Part shown: positions 1 to 6,504 of the stretch, piece by piece
Position numbering within the stretch: the stretch's first letter is position 1
Layout of the letters: each line of letters begins with the position of its first letter
From: JASMTM01 sp964441735
GTDB lineage: Bacteria > Thermotogota > Thermotogae > Petrotogales > Kosmotogaceae
Reading direction: 5' to 3'
NCBI GenBank assembly: GCA_964441735.1
Contig: CAYTVB010000060.1
Span: 1 to 10,214 of the forward strand
Length of the DNA: 10,214 bases
Position numbers and translations under genes: made by a program
Notes under the pieces: generated by a model
What the model was told of the DNA's origin: nothing
What the model saw: only the letters and a program-made list of their open reading frames with translations
Database searches by the model: none

Positions 1-104
1 TGTTTTACCAACATCTAACATCCAGTAGCGCTTTTCGCTTTTTTAATCAAGCGTCACTCTTCGAGAGTCAGTTTTTTATTGTTTCACCCAGCATCCAACA
101 TCGA
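1..104. repeat. Left-flank degenerate direct repeat (1-25 and 80-104)
   Basis: Two imperfect copies of a roughly 25-base element lie 79 bases apart. The first reads TGTTTTACCAACATCTAACA and continues to 25. The second starts at 80 with TGTTTCACCCAGCATCCAAC and continues to 104. They differ by a few substitutions and one inserted base. Inside each copy the period is about 7 bases (ACATCTA ACATCCA). Read on the - strand this gives GATG-containing units like the ATGGANN heptads of the right flank. No coding potential is seen. The function is unknown, and it looks like a degenerate intergenic repeat. Confidence 0.5.
56..77 (+). terminator. Weak hairpin with T-tract, possible + strand terminator
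   Basis: ACTCT (56-60), loop TCG and AGAGT (64-68) form a 5-bp stem followed by CA, G and six T (72-77). This orientation would end a transcript entering from left of the window. No gene for it is visible here. The stem is short, and it could simply be part of the repeat-rich spacer. The - strand operon ending at 124 has no convincing terminator with a U-tract in the remaining 123 bases. Confidence 0.25.
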
Positions 105-123
105 TTTTATCTTGTGTCATCAA

Positions 124-267
124 TTATTTTATCCTAAATATTCTCAAGACCATTGGAATTAGAATCATTGCTATCATAATCCAATCCCATTTCTTTGCAT
201 CTTTCCAGGCAATGTAAATATAAACAGAAACAATAAAAATGGTCAAAAGCATATATATAAGCATCAT
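124..267 (-). CDS. 47-residue two-helix membrane microprotein coupled to the TRAP permease
   Basis: This small - strand frame starts with ATG at 267 (a second ATG follows at 264) and ends in TAA at 124-126. The start overlaps the TGA of the TRAP permease gene (266-264) as ATGA, so the two genes look translationally coupled. A strong ribosome binding site, AGGAGTGA, lies at 281-274, inside the end of the permease gene. The protein has a hydrophobic segment at about residues 3-21, a short charged turn WKDAKKWDW (21-29), a second hydrophobic segment at about 30-41, and a basic tail. This is a membrane hairpin. It is far shorter than DctQ (about 160 residues, four helices) and I do not recognise its family. 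A role as an accessory subunit of the permease is inferred from the overlap. The start and reading frame are well supported by the binding site. The function is unknown. Confidence 0.72.
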   Translation of the reverse strand: MMLIYMLLTIFIVSVYIYIAWKDAKKWDWIMIAMILIPMVLRIFRIK

Positions 268-1604
268 GTTAAATCACTCCTGTATCTTTTCCTGTCAAGT
301 AAGAGTATAAATACTCCAAGTAATATAATTACCCCTAAAAATACAGGATAAAAAAATGCAGAGTTTGCAAGTGAAGCTGTAAAATTGGAATAATATAGAG
401 CAAAAGTCCCAACTATCATGGTGATAAAAAAGGAAGGCAAAGCCCTAAACCATACTTTGAAGTAATTCTTTTCACCAACAACATGAGCAGCAAATATTCC
501 TGCAAGTGCAGTTGGAGGAACCATATCACCAAGCCCCGCGAGTAGTGACAAAGAAGCACATACCATAATATCATCCTGTCCCAAAAAAGCTAACAGAAAA
601 GGAACACCGAGCACAGAAGCTGAACCATATGAAGAGACTGCTCCAAAAAGTGGAACTCCAATGGCAATACCAACTATCAGCGCCATTTCGGGCATACCAT
701 TCAAAAAGTCCACAATCAGTCCTCTTGTCCCGTTTAACGTCATAATCTGTATAAACATTCCAACCCCAACAAGTATTGAGAGTATATTTACTGATTCCTT
801 TAGCGCTTTTAGAGAAATTGAGAAAAAATTCTTTTTACCGATTAATGCTGCTGCCAAAGCACTCACAAAGAAAACTAAAGGTAGTCCTAAAGAGAAGCTG
901 GAAACATTTTCCATTATCATTAAAGCCACTAACAAGACAACAGGGATATACAATTGCCATTGCTTTGAAAAGGCTTTAACCTTTTTAAAATGATCCCCAT
1001 TAATCTTTTTAACATCTTTTGTCCCTATAATAATCGCCGTTAGTATTGCTAATGGTACAGTTAACAGAAGAAGTGGAGAAGTAAAACCAATATATGGCAT
1101 ATCCACTCCCTGACCAATAATCATGGCCGGAATGTTAATTGGAGGTGCTATCATACCGAATATAGCTGCCATTGCAATCAATGCTCCTGATTTTCTCTTA
1201 TCAAGACCAAGATCTTTTAGTACCGGAAAGGCAATTGCCCCTGTTGTTAAAACAGCTGCTGATGACGAACCGGTTATCATCCCTGCACTCATTATAAATA
1301 TTGTCATTAACATCAGGAGAAAAAGAGGACGATTTCGGAATTTCTTTGCCACTCTCAACGCAAAATCCTCAAGTAAACCTGAAATCCTTATCGCTTCCAT
1401 AAAAATCATTGCAGTGGCGATAATCAAAATTGCATCAAGATATCCAAAGGAGCCTTCTACAAGATGCCTTATTGGGAAGAAATGTCCGGAAAAAACCGCC
1501 CCACATATAGCTGCAAACATTAACGAAACAGAAATCGGTATTTTTATAGCTGCAAATGTGATAAAACTCAAAAGCATTATGAAAAAATAGATCGTTTCAG
1601 GCAT
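264..1604 (-). CDS. TRAP transporter large permease (DctM-like), 446 aa
   Basis: This is an integral inner-membrane protein with about a dozen hydrophobic segments, in the TRAP DctM / ion-transporter superfamily. DctM subunits move organic acids or amino acids inward with Na+ or H+. Diagnostic features are the Ser/Ala/Gly-rich motif GSSSAAVLTTGAIAFPVL (112-129), then IFGMIAPP with its PP pair (154-155). A second, related half follows with GSASVLGVPFLLAFL (327-341) and GDMVPPTALAG (359-369), which reflects the internal repeat of this superfamily. The start is ATG at 1604 with GGAG at 1614-1611, ten bases after the upstream hydrolase stop. No periplasmic binding protein (DctP) or four-helix small subunit (DctQ) lies nearby. 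A 47-residue membrane protein overlaps its 3' end. From context the likely cargo is glutamate or a small gamma-glutamyl product, but that is inference. The family call is firm and the substrate is not. Confidence 0.85.
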   Translation of the reverse strand: MPETIYFFIMLLSFITFAAIKIPISVSLMFAAICGAVFSGHFFPIRHLVEGSFGYLDAILIIATAMIFMEAIRISGLLEDFALRVAKKFRNRPLFLLMLMTIFIMSAGMITGSSSAAVLTTGAIAFPVLKDLGLDKRKSGALIAMAAIFGMIAPPINIPAMIIGQGVDMPYIGFTSPLLLLTVPLAILTAIIIGTKDVKKINGDHFKKVKAFSKQWQLYIPVVLLVALMIMENVSSFSLGLPLVFFVSALAAALIGKKNFFSISLKALKESVNILSILVGVGMFIQIMTLNGTRGLIVDFLNGMPEMALIVGIAIGVPLFGAVSSYGSASVLGVPFLLAFLGQDDIMVCASLSLLAGLGDMVPPTALAGIFAAHVVGEKNYFKVWFRALPSFFITMIVGTFALYYSNFTASLANSAFFYPVFLGVIILLGVFILLLDRKRYRSDLT

Positions 1605-1614
1605 AAACTACTCC

Positions 1615-2682
1615 TTAATTCAAAAAGTGACCAACATCTTTTTCCATTAATTCATCGTATTCAGGAAGATTTTCTACTTCAATCTGTACTCCATAGTAAA
1701 GGTTATATGCTGAAAATAACTTCTTCATAAGCTCTATATGCATACCAACCCTATGCTTCAAAGGATAATCAGGATCGTTAATAACATCTTTATCTCCGCC
1801 AATTCTTTCCTGACCTGGATTGGGAGATTCAGATAAAAAGGAGATACAATCTGAATTGTCCCCAATTTCTCTGTGACTCAATCCGCGAAATTCAACATTT
1901 GATTCTTCAAGCTTCATAGGAATACCCATATCTTCCATTTCCATAATGGCTATTGCACCTAATTCTAGTCCCGTGGGATGACAGACAAGCATATAAGCCA
2001 ATCTTCCACCCTCATAAACATTTCCAGAGGGATCAGTAAGTTTCCTGGGGGTATCACTTTCATGCATATCCAGATTGAAATCAACGTTTTCTTTTCTTAT
2101 CAATTCAAGAATTGCAAATGCAAGTTGTTGTGTAGGGTTACCATCTGGTTTTCCAGGATAATTTCTGTTCAAATTCCTGGATTCTGCTCCATTGTCAATA
2201 ACCATACCTGAAGGATCATGGACATACTTATCAGGATCTTCAATTCCCTGATCCTTAATATCAGTCCTTCTATCCCCATAAATCAAATATCTTGGCCCGC
2301 TCCTCGTTTCTATCTGTATGAAATGTGGAATGTCAGAACTCTGATCATTAATGGATGCTGCACTTCTGTTGGAAAAAGGAATAACAATTACTCTACCAGT
2401 TTTAACTATTGCATTTTCTAGAAAAACCAGTGCACTAACAGAACTTGCTATTTCTCTTGGATGTGTGCCACCCATAAGAAGAAATGTAGCACCAGGATTA
2501 CCACTATCCATAATAAAAACCGGGGTGTTCAGATTTGTGCCATTTAGTGGTGCAAAATAATCAGATAGCCATTTGGTTTCAGTAACACCATAACCGGGTC
2601 TAATATCGGGGTAAATAAACTGACCAAATGACAAAACTGTAATCGTTATTATTAAAATCGTTAGTATAAGCTTCTTCTTCAT
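1615..2682 (-). CDS. Secreted M14/AstE-AspA-type zinc hydrolase, copy 1 (355 aa)
   Basis: Predicted exported metallohydrolase of the succinylglutamate desuccinylase/aspartoacylase branch of the M14 carboxypeptidase superfamily. Residues 1-20 form a signal peptide (MKKK, a hydrophobic run, then LSFG). The zinc site is GGTHPRE (His74, Glu77) plus DMHES (His207). Substrate-binding RNLNRNYPG (169-177) carries Arg173, and Glu285 in FLSESPNPG is the probable catalytic acid/base. The chosen start is ATG at 2682, with GAGGAG at 2694-2689. A TTG at 2721 extends the frame but would start inside the hairpin at 2718-2741. It is a paralogue of the hydrolase at 5145-6257: both carry RGLSHRE(I/W)GDN and end with a similar EYDEL/EYMNI tail. 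The family acts on acyl-amino acids or C-terminal peptide bonds. In this context hydrolysis of PGA or gamma-glutamyl oligomers is plausible but unproven. Confidence 0.8.
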   Translation of the reverse strand: MKKKLILTILIITITVLSFGQFIYPDIRPGYGVTETKWLSDYFAPLNGTNLNTPVFIMDSGNPGATFLLMGGTHPREIASSVSALVFLENAIVKTGRVIVIPFSNRSAASINDQSSDIPHFIQIETRSGPRYLIYGDRRTDIKDQGIEDPDKYVHDPSGMVIDNGAESRNLNRNYPGKPDGNPTQQLAFAILELIRKENVDFNLDMHESDTPRKLTDPSGNVYEGGRLAYMLVCHPTGLELGAIAIMEMEDMGIPMKLEESNVEFRGLSHREIGDNSDCISFLSESPNPGQERIGGDKDVINDPDYPLKHRVGMHIELMKKLFSAYNLYYGVQIEVENLPEYDELMEKDVGHFLN

Positions 2683-2717
2683 ACACATCTCCTCTATTTC
2701 TTCTATTAATCTATAAA

Positions 2718-2741
2718 GCAACCCGGATTCCTCCGGGCTGC
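2718..2741 (-). terminator. Intergenic hairpin, partial terminator or mRNA processing/stability element
   Basis: On the - strand transcript GCAGCCCGG, loop AGGAAU and CCGGGUUGC form a 9-bp stem with one G-U pair. UUUAUAG follows rather than a solid U-tract. It lies in the 76-base gap between the small secreted protein gene (stop at 2759) and the hydrolase starting at 2682. It is by far the most GC-rich patch in the neighbourhood. It could be an attenuating terminator that lowers expression of the hydrolase, permease and microprotein, or a 3'-end stabiliser for the upstream mRNA. Confidence 0.5.
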
Positions 2742-2758
2742 CATTGTAGCTGCTGTAA

Positions 2759-3328
2759 CTATTCTTCTAAAAAAAGTTCCTTAAGTATTTCTCTTACGTC
2801 AGATGTTTTATCAAAAAATCTAATTGGTATATCCTTTTCTTCAGCAATTGTGGTGAACTTTCCATCTTCATTCGCATCCTCTTTGATCAACAGATAATCA
2901 GCGTATTCTACAACTGCATCTGCAATTCTGTCAGATGTTTCTCCTCTTCTTGTAGCACCTTCGATCTGTGCAATAATAACCTTTTTCTCCAATCCTTTTG
3001 CAATCTTACACAGTTCAGCAACTCTTTCAATTTCGGTATCTACATCTATGCCAGCTGCTCCAAGACCCTTACCGCTAGCACCAACTACTATTATTAACGT
3101 ATTATAAGGCACTACATTATCTGTAGCTGCTTCTACATCCTTTATAAATTTATGCTCTATTCCACCAGTCTTAGCCAGAACCATCATCTGCAATGCGCCC
3201 GGAGATTGTCCTCCAGATGTTATTAAAACTGGTTCTTCAAAACTTAAGGTTGCTTCTTCCGTTTCAGCATTCGCAAAACCCAATGCAGCAAAAAAAGCAA
3301 CAAGCAACAACACTAATATCTTTTTCAT
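2759..3328 (-). CDS. Small secreted protein, resembles DUF6305 family (189 aa)
   Basis: The protein has a classical signal peptide: MKK, a hydrophobic core of Leu/Val/Ala/Phe, then FANA with likely cleavage after Ala21. The mature part (about 168 residues) looks like an alternating alpha/beta fold. Recognisable stretches are PVLITSGGQSPGALQM, LIIVVGASGKGLGAAG and KKVIIAQIEGATRRGE, with a DANEDGKF loop near the end. I associate this pattern with proteins annotated DUF6305, which have no known function. That match is from memory and unverified. The start is ATG at 3328 with GAGGGAAG upstream (3342-3335). The gene lies 40 bases after the gamma-glutamyltransferase gene and 76 bases before the next hydrolase. 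It is a periplasmic or outer-envelope component of the operon. One idea is a ligand-binding partner for the TRAP-type permease, which lacks a DctP. There is no direct evidence for that. Confidence 0.7.
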   Translation of the reverse strand: MKKILVLLLVAFFAALGFANAETEEATLSFEEPVLITSGGQSPGALQMMVLAKTGGIEHKFIKDVEAATDNVVPYNTLIIVVGASGKGLGAAGIDVDTEIERVAELCKIAKGLEKKVIIAQIEGATRRGETSDRIADAVVEYADYLLIKEDANEDGKFTTIAEEKDIPIRFFDKTSDVREILKELFLEE

Positions 3329-3368
3329 AATAAACTTCCCTCTCTTTTAGAGATTTTGAACAAATATA

Positions 3369-5105
3369 TTACTTCTCAGGAGCTGATGCAGCACCATTTC
3401 TTCTAATAGATCCCATTCCAATCATCAAACCACTGTCTTCAACTGAAATAATATTTGGTCCACCAAAATAAAGATCCGGGTAATCATACAGTCTTACATC
3501 ATGTCCCAGTGCTTCAAGCACTTTTACTGTGCTCTCGGGCATACCTTTTTCCATTCTTAAGTTACTGTAAAAAGTATAGCCAACAAACTTGGGCATTTTT
3601 ACAGCTTCATCTACTGGCAGTCCAAAATCAATAAGATCAACTATAAGTTGCGTCACTGTAGAAATGATTCTTCCGCCACCCGGTGTTCCAATAACATACT
3701 TAACCTTTCCGTCCTTTTGAATAATGGTTGGACATATAGTCGTTCTAGGTCTCATGCCCGGTTCAAGGTTAATGACATCCCATGCTCTGTAACTGGAAGC
3801 AAAATTACCTATTTCATTATTCATGAAGAAACCATTGATATAAGAACCTGTTCCAAAGAAACTGGATAATGTCTGTGTCCAGGCTACTGCATTACCGAAT
3901 CTATCTACTATAGAGAAATGTGATGTAGACGGTGATTCATTGATTTCAGCAACTGCTGCTGCAGTTTCTTTATTCTTTTCAATTATTACTTCCTCATAAG
4001 ATTTGCCTTCTTCGAAAGGAGCAGCATCGCCTGCATAATCCCAGTAAGAATCAGGATCAAGAGCTTCATTAAGATCTATAACCATTGCTCTCAACCTTGC
4101 ATAGTCTTTACTCATGAAACCATTAACCGGCAGATCGTAGTAATCAGGGTCAGAGATGAAGTATCGTCTATCCACATCTTCAAGAACCAGTGTCTGTTGA
4201 ATAATGTGCACGGCTAAAGGATCGAAAGGTCCCATTACGCTGAGATTAAAGTTTTCAAGCACATTTAAGATTGCAATGAGCTGTGGGCCTGAAACAGGAG
4301 GTCCTGGAGCATATACATCATAACCTCTATATGTTCCATGAACAGGTTCTCTAAGGTAAGGAACATAATTTTCCATATCAGCCTTTGTTATGAATCCATC
4401 ATTTTCTTCCATGTAATCTGCTATTATATTAGCGATTTGGCCATGGTAGAAACAATCGATTCCATTTTCCTTTATGAGTTCTAATATCTGCGCAAGCTCT
4501 TCGTTTACAAATGTGTCTCCTGCTTCCCACAAAAGCATATCTTTTAGAAATTCAGGAGCATTTTCAAGTAATTTTTCATAATTATCGCTTGTTACACTGG
4601 CAAAGGTTTCATTTACTGTGAATCCATTTCTTGCCAGATCGATGGCTGGCTGGATTAATTCTGCTAGAGACATAGATGCACCATTTTCAAGCATCATCTG
4701 AATACCTGCAGGAATACCAGGAACCAATGCACCTTTAGGTGTATATCTTACACCACTAATCGAGGTGCCCAGTTCTTCTAATTTCTCGTATGTAGCTGCC
4801 TGTGGAGCCATACTCTTGAAATCAACTGCAAATTTTTCACCATTTGCCAGTGTCACCACAGCATAGCCTTCTCCTCCCAGTCCTGATGCGTAGGGTTCAA
4901 CAACACCCAGAGCAAAACTAACAGCTATGGCTGCATCGATTGCATTTCCACCCTTTTCGAGGATTTCAGCACCGACTTCCGCTGCATATGGATTAGCTGC
5001 TGCTACCATACCAAGGCTAGACGCTACTGTCTGTGATGTAACTGCACCAAACGTAAATGAAACAATAACTAAGATACTGATAATTAAAAATATTGCCTTT
5101 CTCAT
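3369..5105 (-). CDS. ggt: Secreted gamma-glutamyltransferase / gamma-glutamyl hydrolase (578 aa)
   Basis: An N-terminal nucleophile hydrolase that autocleaves into large and small subunits and attacks gamma-glutamyl bonds. The signal peptide is residues 1-20. Conserved features are NPYAAEVGAEILEKGGNAIDAA (38-59), GLGGEG (75-80) and the processing/nucleophile site SPSTSHFSIVD, with Thr394 as the expected new N-terminus. FFGTG (416-420) and the oxyanion loop GTPGGGRI (473-480) are also present. Length is normal. By alignment with E. coli GGT, several substrate-pocket residues differ: Lys97 replaces Arg114, Ser414 replaces Asn411, Asn434 replaces Asp433, and Thr455-Thr456 replace Ser462-Ser463. 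This suggests a substrate other than free glutathione. Bacillus GGT and CapD, from this family, act on PGA, which fits the neighbouring synthesis operon. The start is ATG at 5105 with AAGGGGGT at 5120-5113. The family is certain. PGA as substrate is inference. Confidence 0.92.
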   Translation of the reverse strand: MRKAIFLIISILVIVSFTFGAVTSQTVASSLGMVAAANPYAAEVGAEILEKGGNAIDAAIAVSFALGVVEPYASGLGGEGYAVVTLANGEKFAVDFKSMAPQAATYEKLEELGTSISGVRYTPKGALVPGIPAGIQMMLENGASMSLAELIQPAIDLARNGFTVNETFASVTSDNYEKLLENAPEFLKDMLLWEAGDTFVNEELAQILELIKENGIDCFYHGQIANIIADYMEENDGFITKADMENYVPYLREPVHGTYRGYDVYAPGPPVSGPQLIAILNVLENFNLSVMGPFDPLAVHIIQQTLVLEDVDRRYFISDPDYYDLPVNGFMSKDYARLRAMVIDLNEALDPDSYWDYAGDAAPFEEGKSYEEVIIEKNKETAAAVAEINESPSTSHFSIVDRFGNAVAWTQTLSSFFGTGSYINGFFMNNEIGNFASSYRAWDVINLEPGMRPRTTICPTIIQKDGKVKYVIGTPGGGRIISTVTQLIVDLIDFGLPVDEAVKMPKFVGYTFYSNLRMEKGMPESTVKVLEALGHDVRLYDYPDLYFGGPNIISVEDSGLMIGMGSIRRNGAASAPEK

Positions 5106-5144
5106 ACTTATTACCCCCTTGATTATTTAATTTTGGAACACATG

Positions 5145-6257
5145 CTAAAGATAATAACCCAGACCTTTATCCAATATATTCATATATTCAGGAATCCCCT
5201 CTATTTCAATCATTTTATCCGGATAAAGCACATTCCAGGAAGAAATAAATTCTTCAAATGTTGCTATATGCCTGGCCACACGAAGTTTTAATGGATACCC
5301 CTCTTCACTGTATGGAACATATAGCTGCCCTCTTTCTGCTGCGTTCACATAGAATTTATCTTTACCAGTGAGAATAAGTTCTTCGCTTGATTGCCCTCTC
5401 ATTCTTCCCTGAGCCGGATTGGAAACTTCAAATAAAACTGCCTGCGTGTCTGTGTTGTCTCCCCATTCTCTATGACTCAATCCCCTCAAATTTTGAGGAG
5501 ATTCTTCCAGACCGATATCGATATCATACATTTCAAGCATCATCTGTGCAGTCACAGCAAGTTCTGCAGCATCGGGATGAAACACAATTGCGTTGTTTAC
5601 CGGATACTCTGGTGAGGATTCATGAAGATCAACTGCAAGATCAATACCTTCTTCTTTTATAAGTGCGGTAATTGCGTAGGCAAGTTGCTCTGTACCATAA
5701 CCGTTTTCCCTACCTGGATAGCATCTATTTAAATTTGTCACTTCCTGCCCTCCAAGAATCGTACCTGCAGGATGAATATAAATGGTGGGATCGGGCCATT
5801 GATGAATTGCGTTTGTTCTCCTGGAGCCATATCTGAAGGTTCGTTCTCCATTTTTAGTATTTATCGTAAAAAACTGTGGGTCACCTTCCATCTGATCAGT
5901 ATGTGTTATGGCGCTATGGTTCGCCCATGGGATTATATAAATTGTACCGCTATTACACTCTGAGATATTTTCCAGTAAGGTTATTGCTGACAGTGTACCT
6001 GCCGGTTCATTTGCATGTGTTCCTCCCAACAAAAGAACCTTCCCACCTTCATTACTCCCTTTAAAAACATACACGGGAGTATCAAAAGCAGTACCTTTTA
6101 AATCCTTGAACCAGTCACTCAACATGGCTTTTTTTGTAAGGCCATCACCAGGATATAACTCAGGATCTTCCCACATCTTTGTGAATTCAAATCCTGAAAT
6201 TACACAAATCGAAGCTATCGAAGCCAAAAATATAATTAGTTTAATCACTCTCTTCAA
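5145..6257 (-). CDS. Secreted M14/AstE-AspA-type zinc hydrolase, copy 2 (370 aa)
   Basis: This is the first gene of the left operon. It starts with TTG at 6257 behind a strong binding site, GAGGTGA (6271-6265). A signal peptide or N-terminal anchor covers about residues 1-22. Zinc ligands are seen in GGTHANEPAG (His81, Glu84) and DLHES (His212). TNLNRCYPG supplies Arg178, and Glu277 in LFEVSNPAQGR is the probable catalytic residue. THANEPAG is a close match to the AstE/AspA-type signature. It is a paralogue of the hydrolase at 1615-2682, about 15 residues longer because of an insertion around 291-315. Family members deacylate amino acids or cleave terminal amides. The phage PGA hydrolase PghP is also described as a zinc enzyme with a carboxypeptidase-like fold, so a PGA or gamma-glutamyl oligomer substrate is reasonable. 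It remains inferred. The gene ends in TAG 39 bases before ggt. Confidence 0.82.
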   Translation of the reverse strand: MKRVIKLIIFLASIASICVISGFEFTKMWEDPELYPGDGLTKKAMLSDWFKDLKGTAFDTPVYVFKGSNEGGKVLLLGGTHANEPAGTLSAITLLENISECNSGTIYIIPWANHSAITHTDQMEGDPQFFTINTKNGERTFRYGSRRTNAIHQWPDPTIYIHPAGTILGGQEVTNLNRCYPGRENGYGTEQLAYAITALIKEEGIDLAVDLHESSPEYPVNNAIVFHPDAAELAVTAQMMLEMYDIDIGLEESPQNLRGLSHREWGDNTDTQAVLFEVSNPAQGRMRGQSSEELILTGKDKFYVNAAERGQLYVPYSEEGYPLKLRVARHIATFEEFISSWNVLYPDKMIEIEGIPEYMNILDKGLGYYL

Positions 6258-6324
6258 ATTGAAGTCACCTCAATCAAAATAGAGTAACGAATTGATGCTA
6301 TAAATAAGAAGCCAATTTATATTC

Positions 6325-6342
6325 ATTATAAAAAGTATATCA
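6325..6342 (-). promoter_or_regulatory. Candidate promoter of the left (catabolic) operon
   Basis: On the - strand an extended -10, TGATATACT, reads from 6342 to 6334. A second -10-like TATAAT follows at 6330-6325. Neither has a clear TTGACA-like -35 at the usual distance. Transcription from here would give a leader of about 60-75 bases before the TTG start at 6257. This is a consensus match only. Confidence 0.4.
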
Positions 6343-6346
6343 CCCA

Positions 6347-6360
6347 AGTTTTGCCAAACT
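6347..6360. promoter_or_regulatory. Inverted repeat, candidate operator
   Basis: AGTTT TGCC AAACT is a perfect 5-base inverted repeat with a 4-base centre. It lies just upstream of the - strand extended -10 (6342-6334), in the -35/spacer area, and about 50 bases upstream of the first + strand -10. A regulator bound here could affect both operons. It is too short to assign to a regulator family and may be chance in AT-rich DNA. Confidence 0.25.
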
Positions 6361-6406
6361 ATGAATATTTCAAGCACTTTATTAACTATTTTCAGACATA
6401 TCTTTT

Positions 6407-6415
6407 TGATATAAT
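6407..6415 (+). promoter_or_regulatory. Candidate distal promoter of the PGA synthesis operon
   Basis: TGATATAAT is a perfect extended -10 (TATAAT at 6410-6415). A -35 is weak at best (TATTTT at 6387-6392, spacer 17). It would give a leader of about 80 bases before pgsB. A T-run (6420-6426) and the palindrome TTGTACAA (6425-6432) follow, near the expected start of transcription. Confidence 0.45.
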
Positions 6416-6454
6416 ACTTATTTTTTGTACAACTCAGAGAAAACAAAACCGTGA

Positions 6455-6463
6455 TGATATAAT
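6455..6463 (+). promoter_or_regulatory. Candidate proximal promoter of the PGA synthesis operon
   Basis: A second perfect TGATATAAT (TATAAT at 6458-6463) lies 48 bases downstream of the first, again with no clear -35. It would give a leader of about 35 bases to the TTG start at 6505. The duplication of the same extended -10 suggests two tandem start sites. Confidence 0.4.
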
Positions 6464-6504
6464 AAAATCTATAAAATACAGTTATTCAGTGAGGTTTAAA
6501 TATC

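Noticed and set aside
661..1590. Open frames on the + strand across the TRAP permease gene
   Set aside because: They lie entirely opposite a well-supported membrane protein gene, have no recognisable motifs or binding sites, and are antisense shadows.
2683..2721. N-terminal extension of the first M14-type hydrolase from TTG at 2721
   Set aside because: It has no binding site, starts inside a stable hairpin, and would put charged residues before a good signal peptide. ATG at 2682 has GAGGAG at the right distance.
3336..3352. Small hairpin (TCTCT/AGAGA) near the binding site of the small secreted protein gene
   Set aside because: A five-base AT-rich stem with a three-base loop is too weak to claim translational control.
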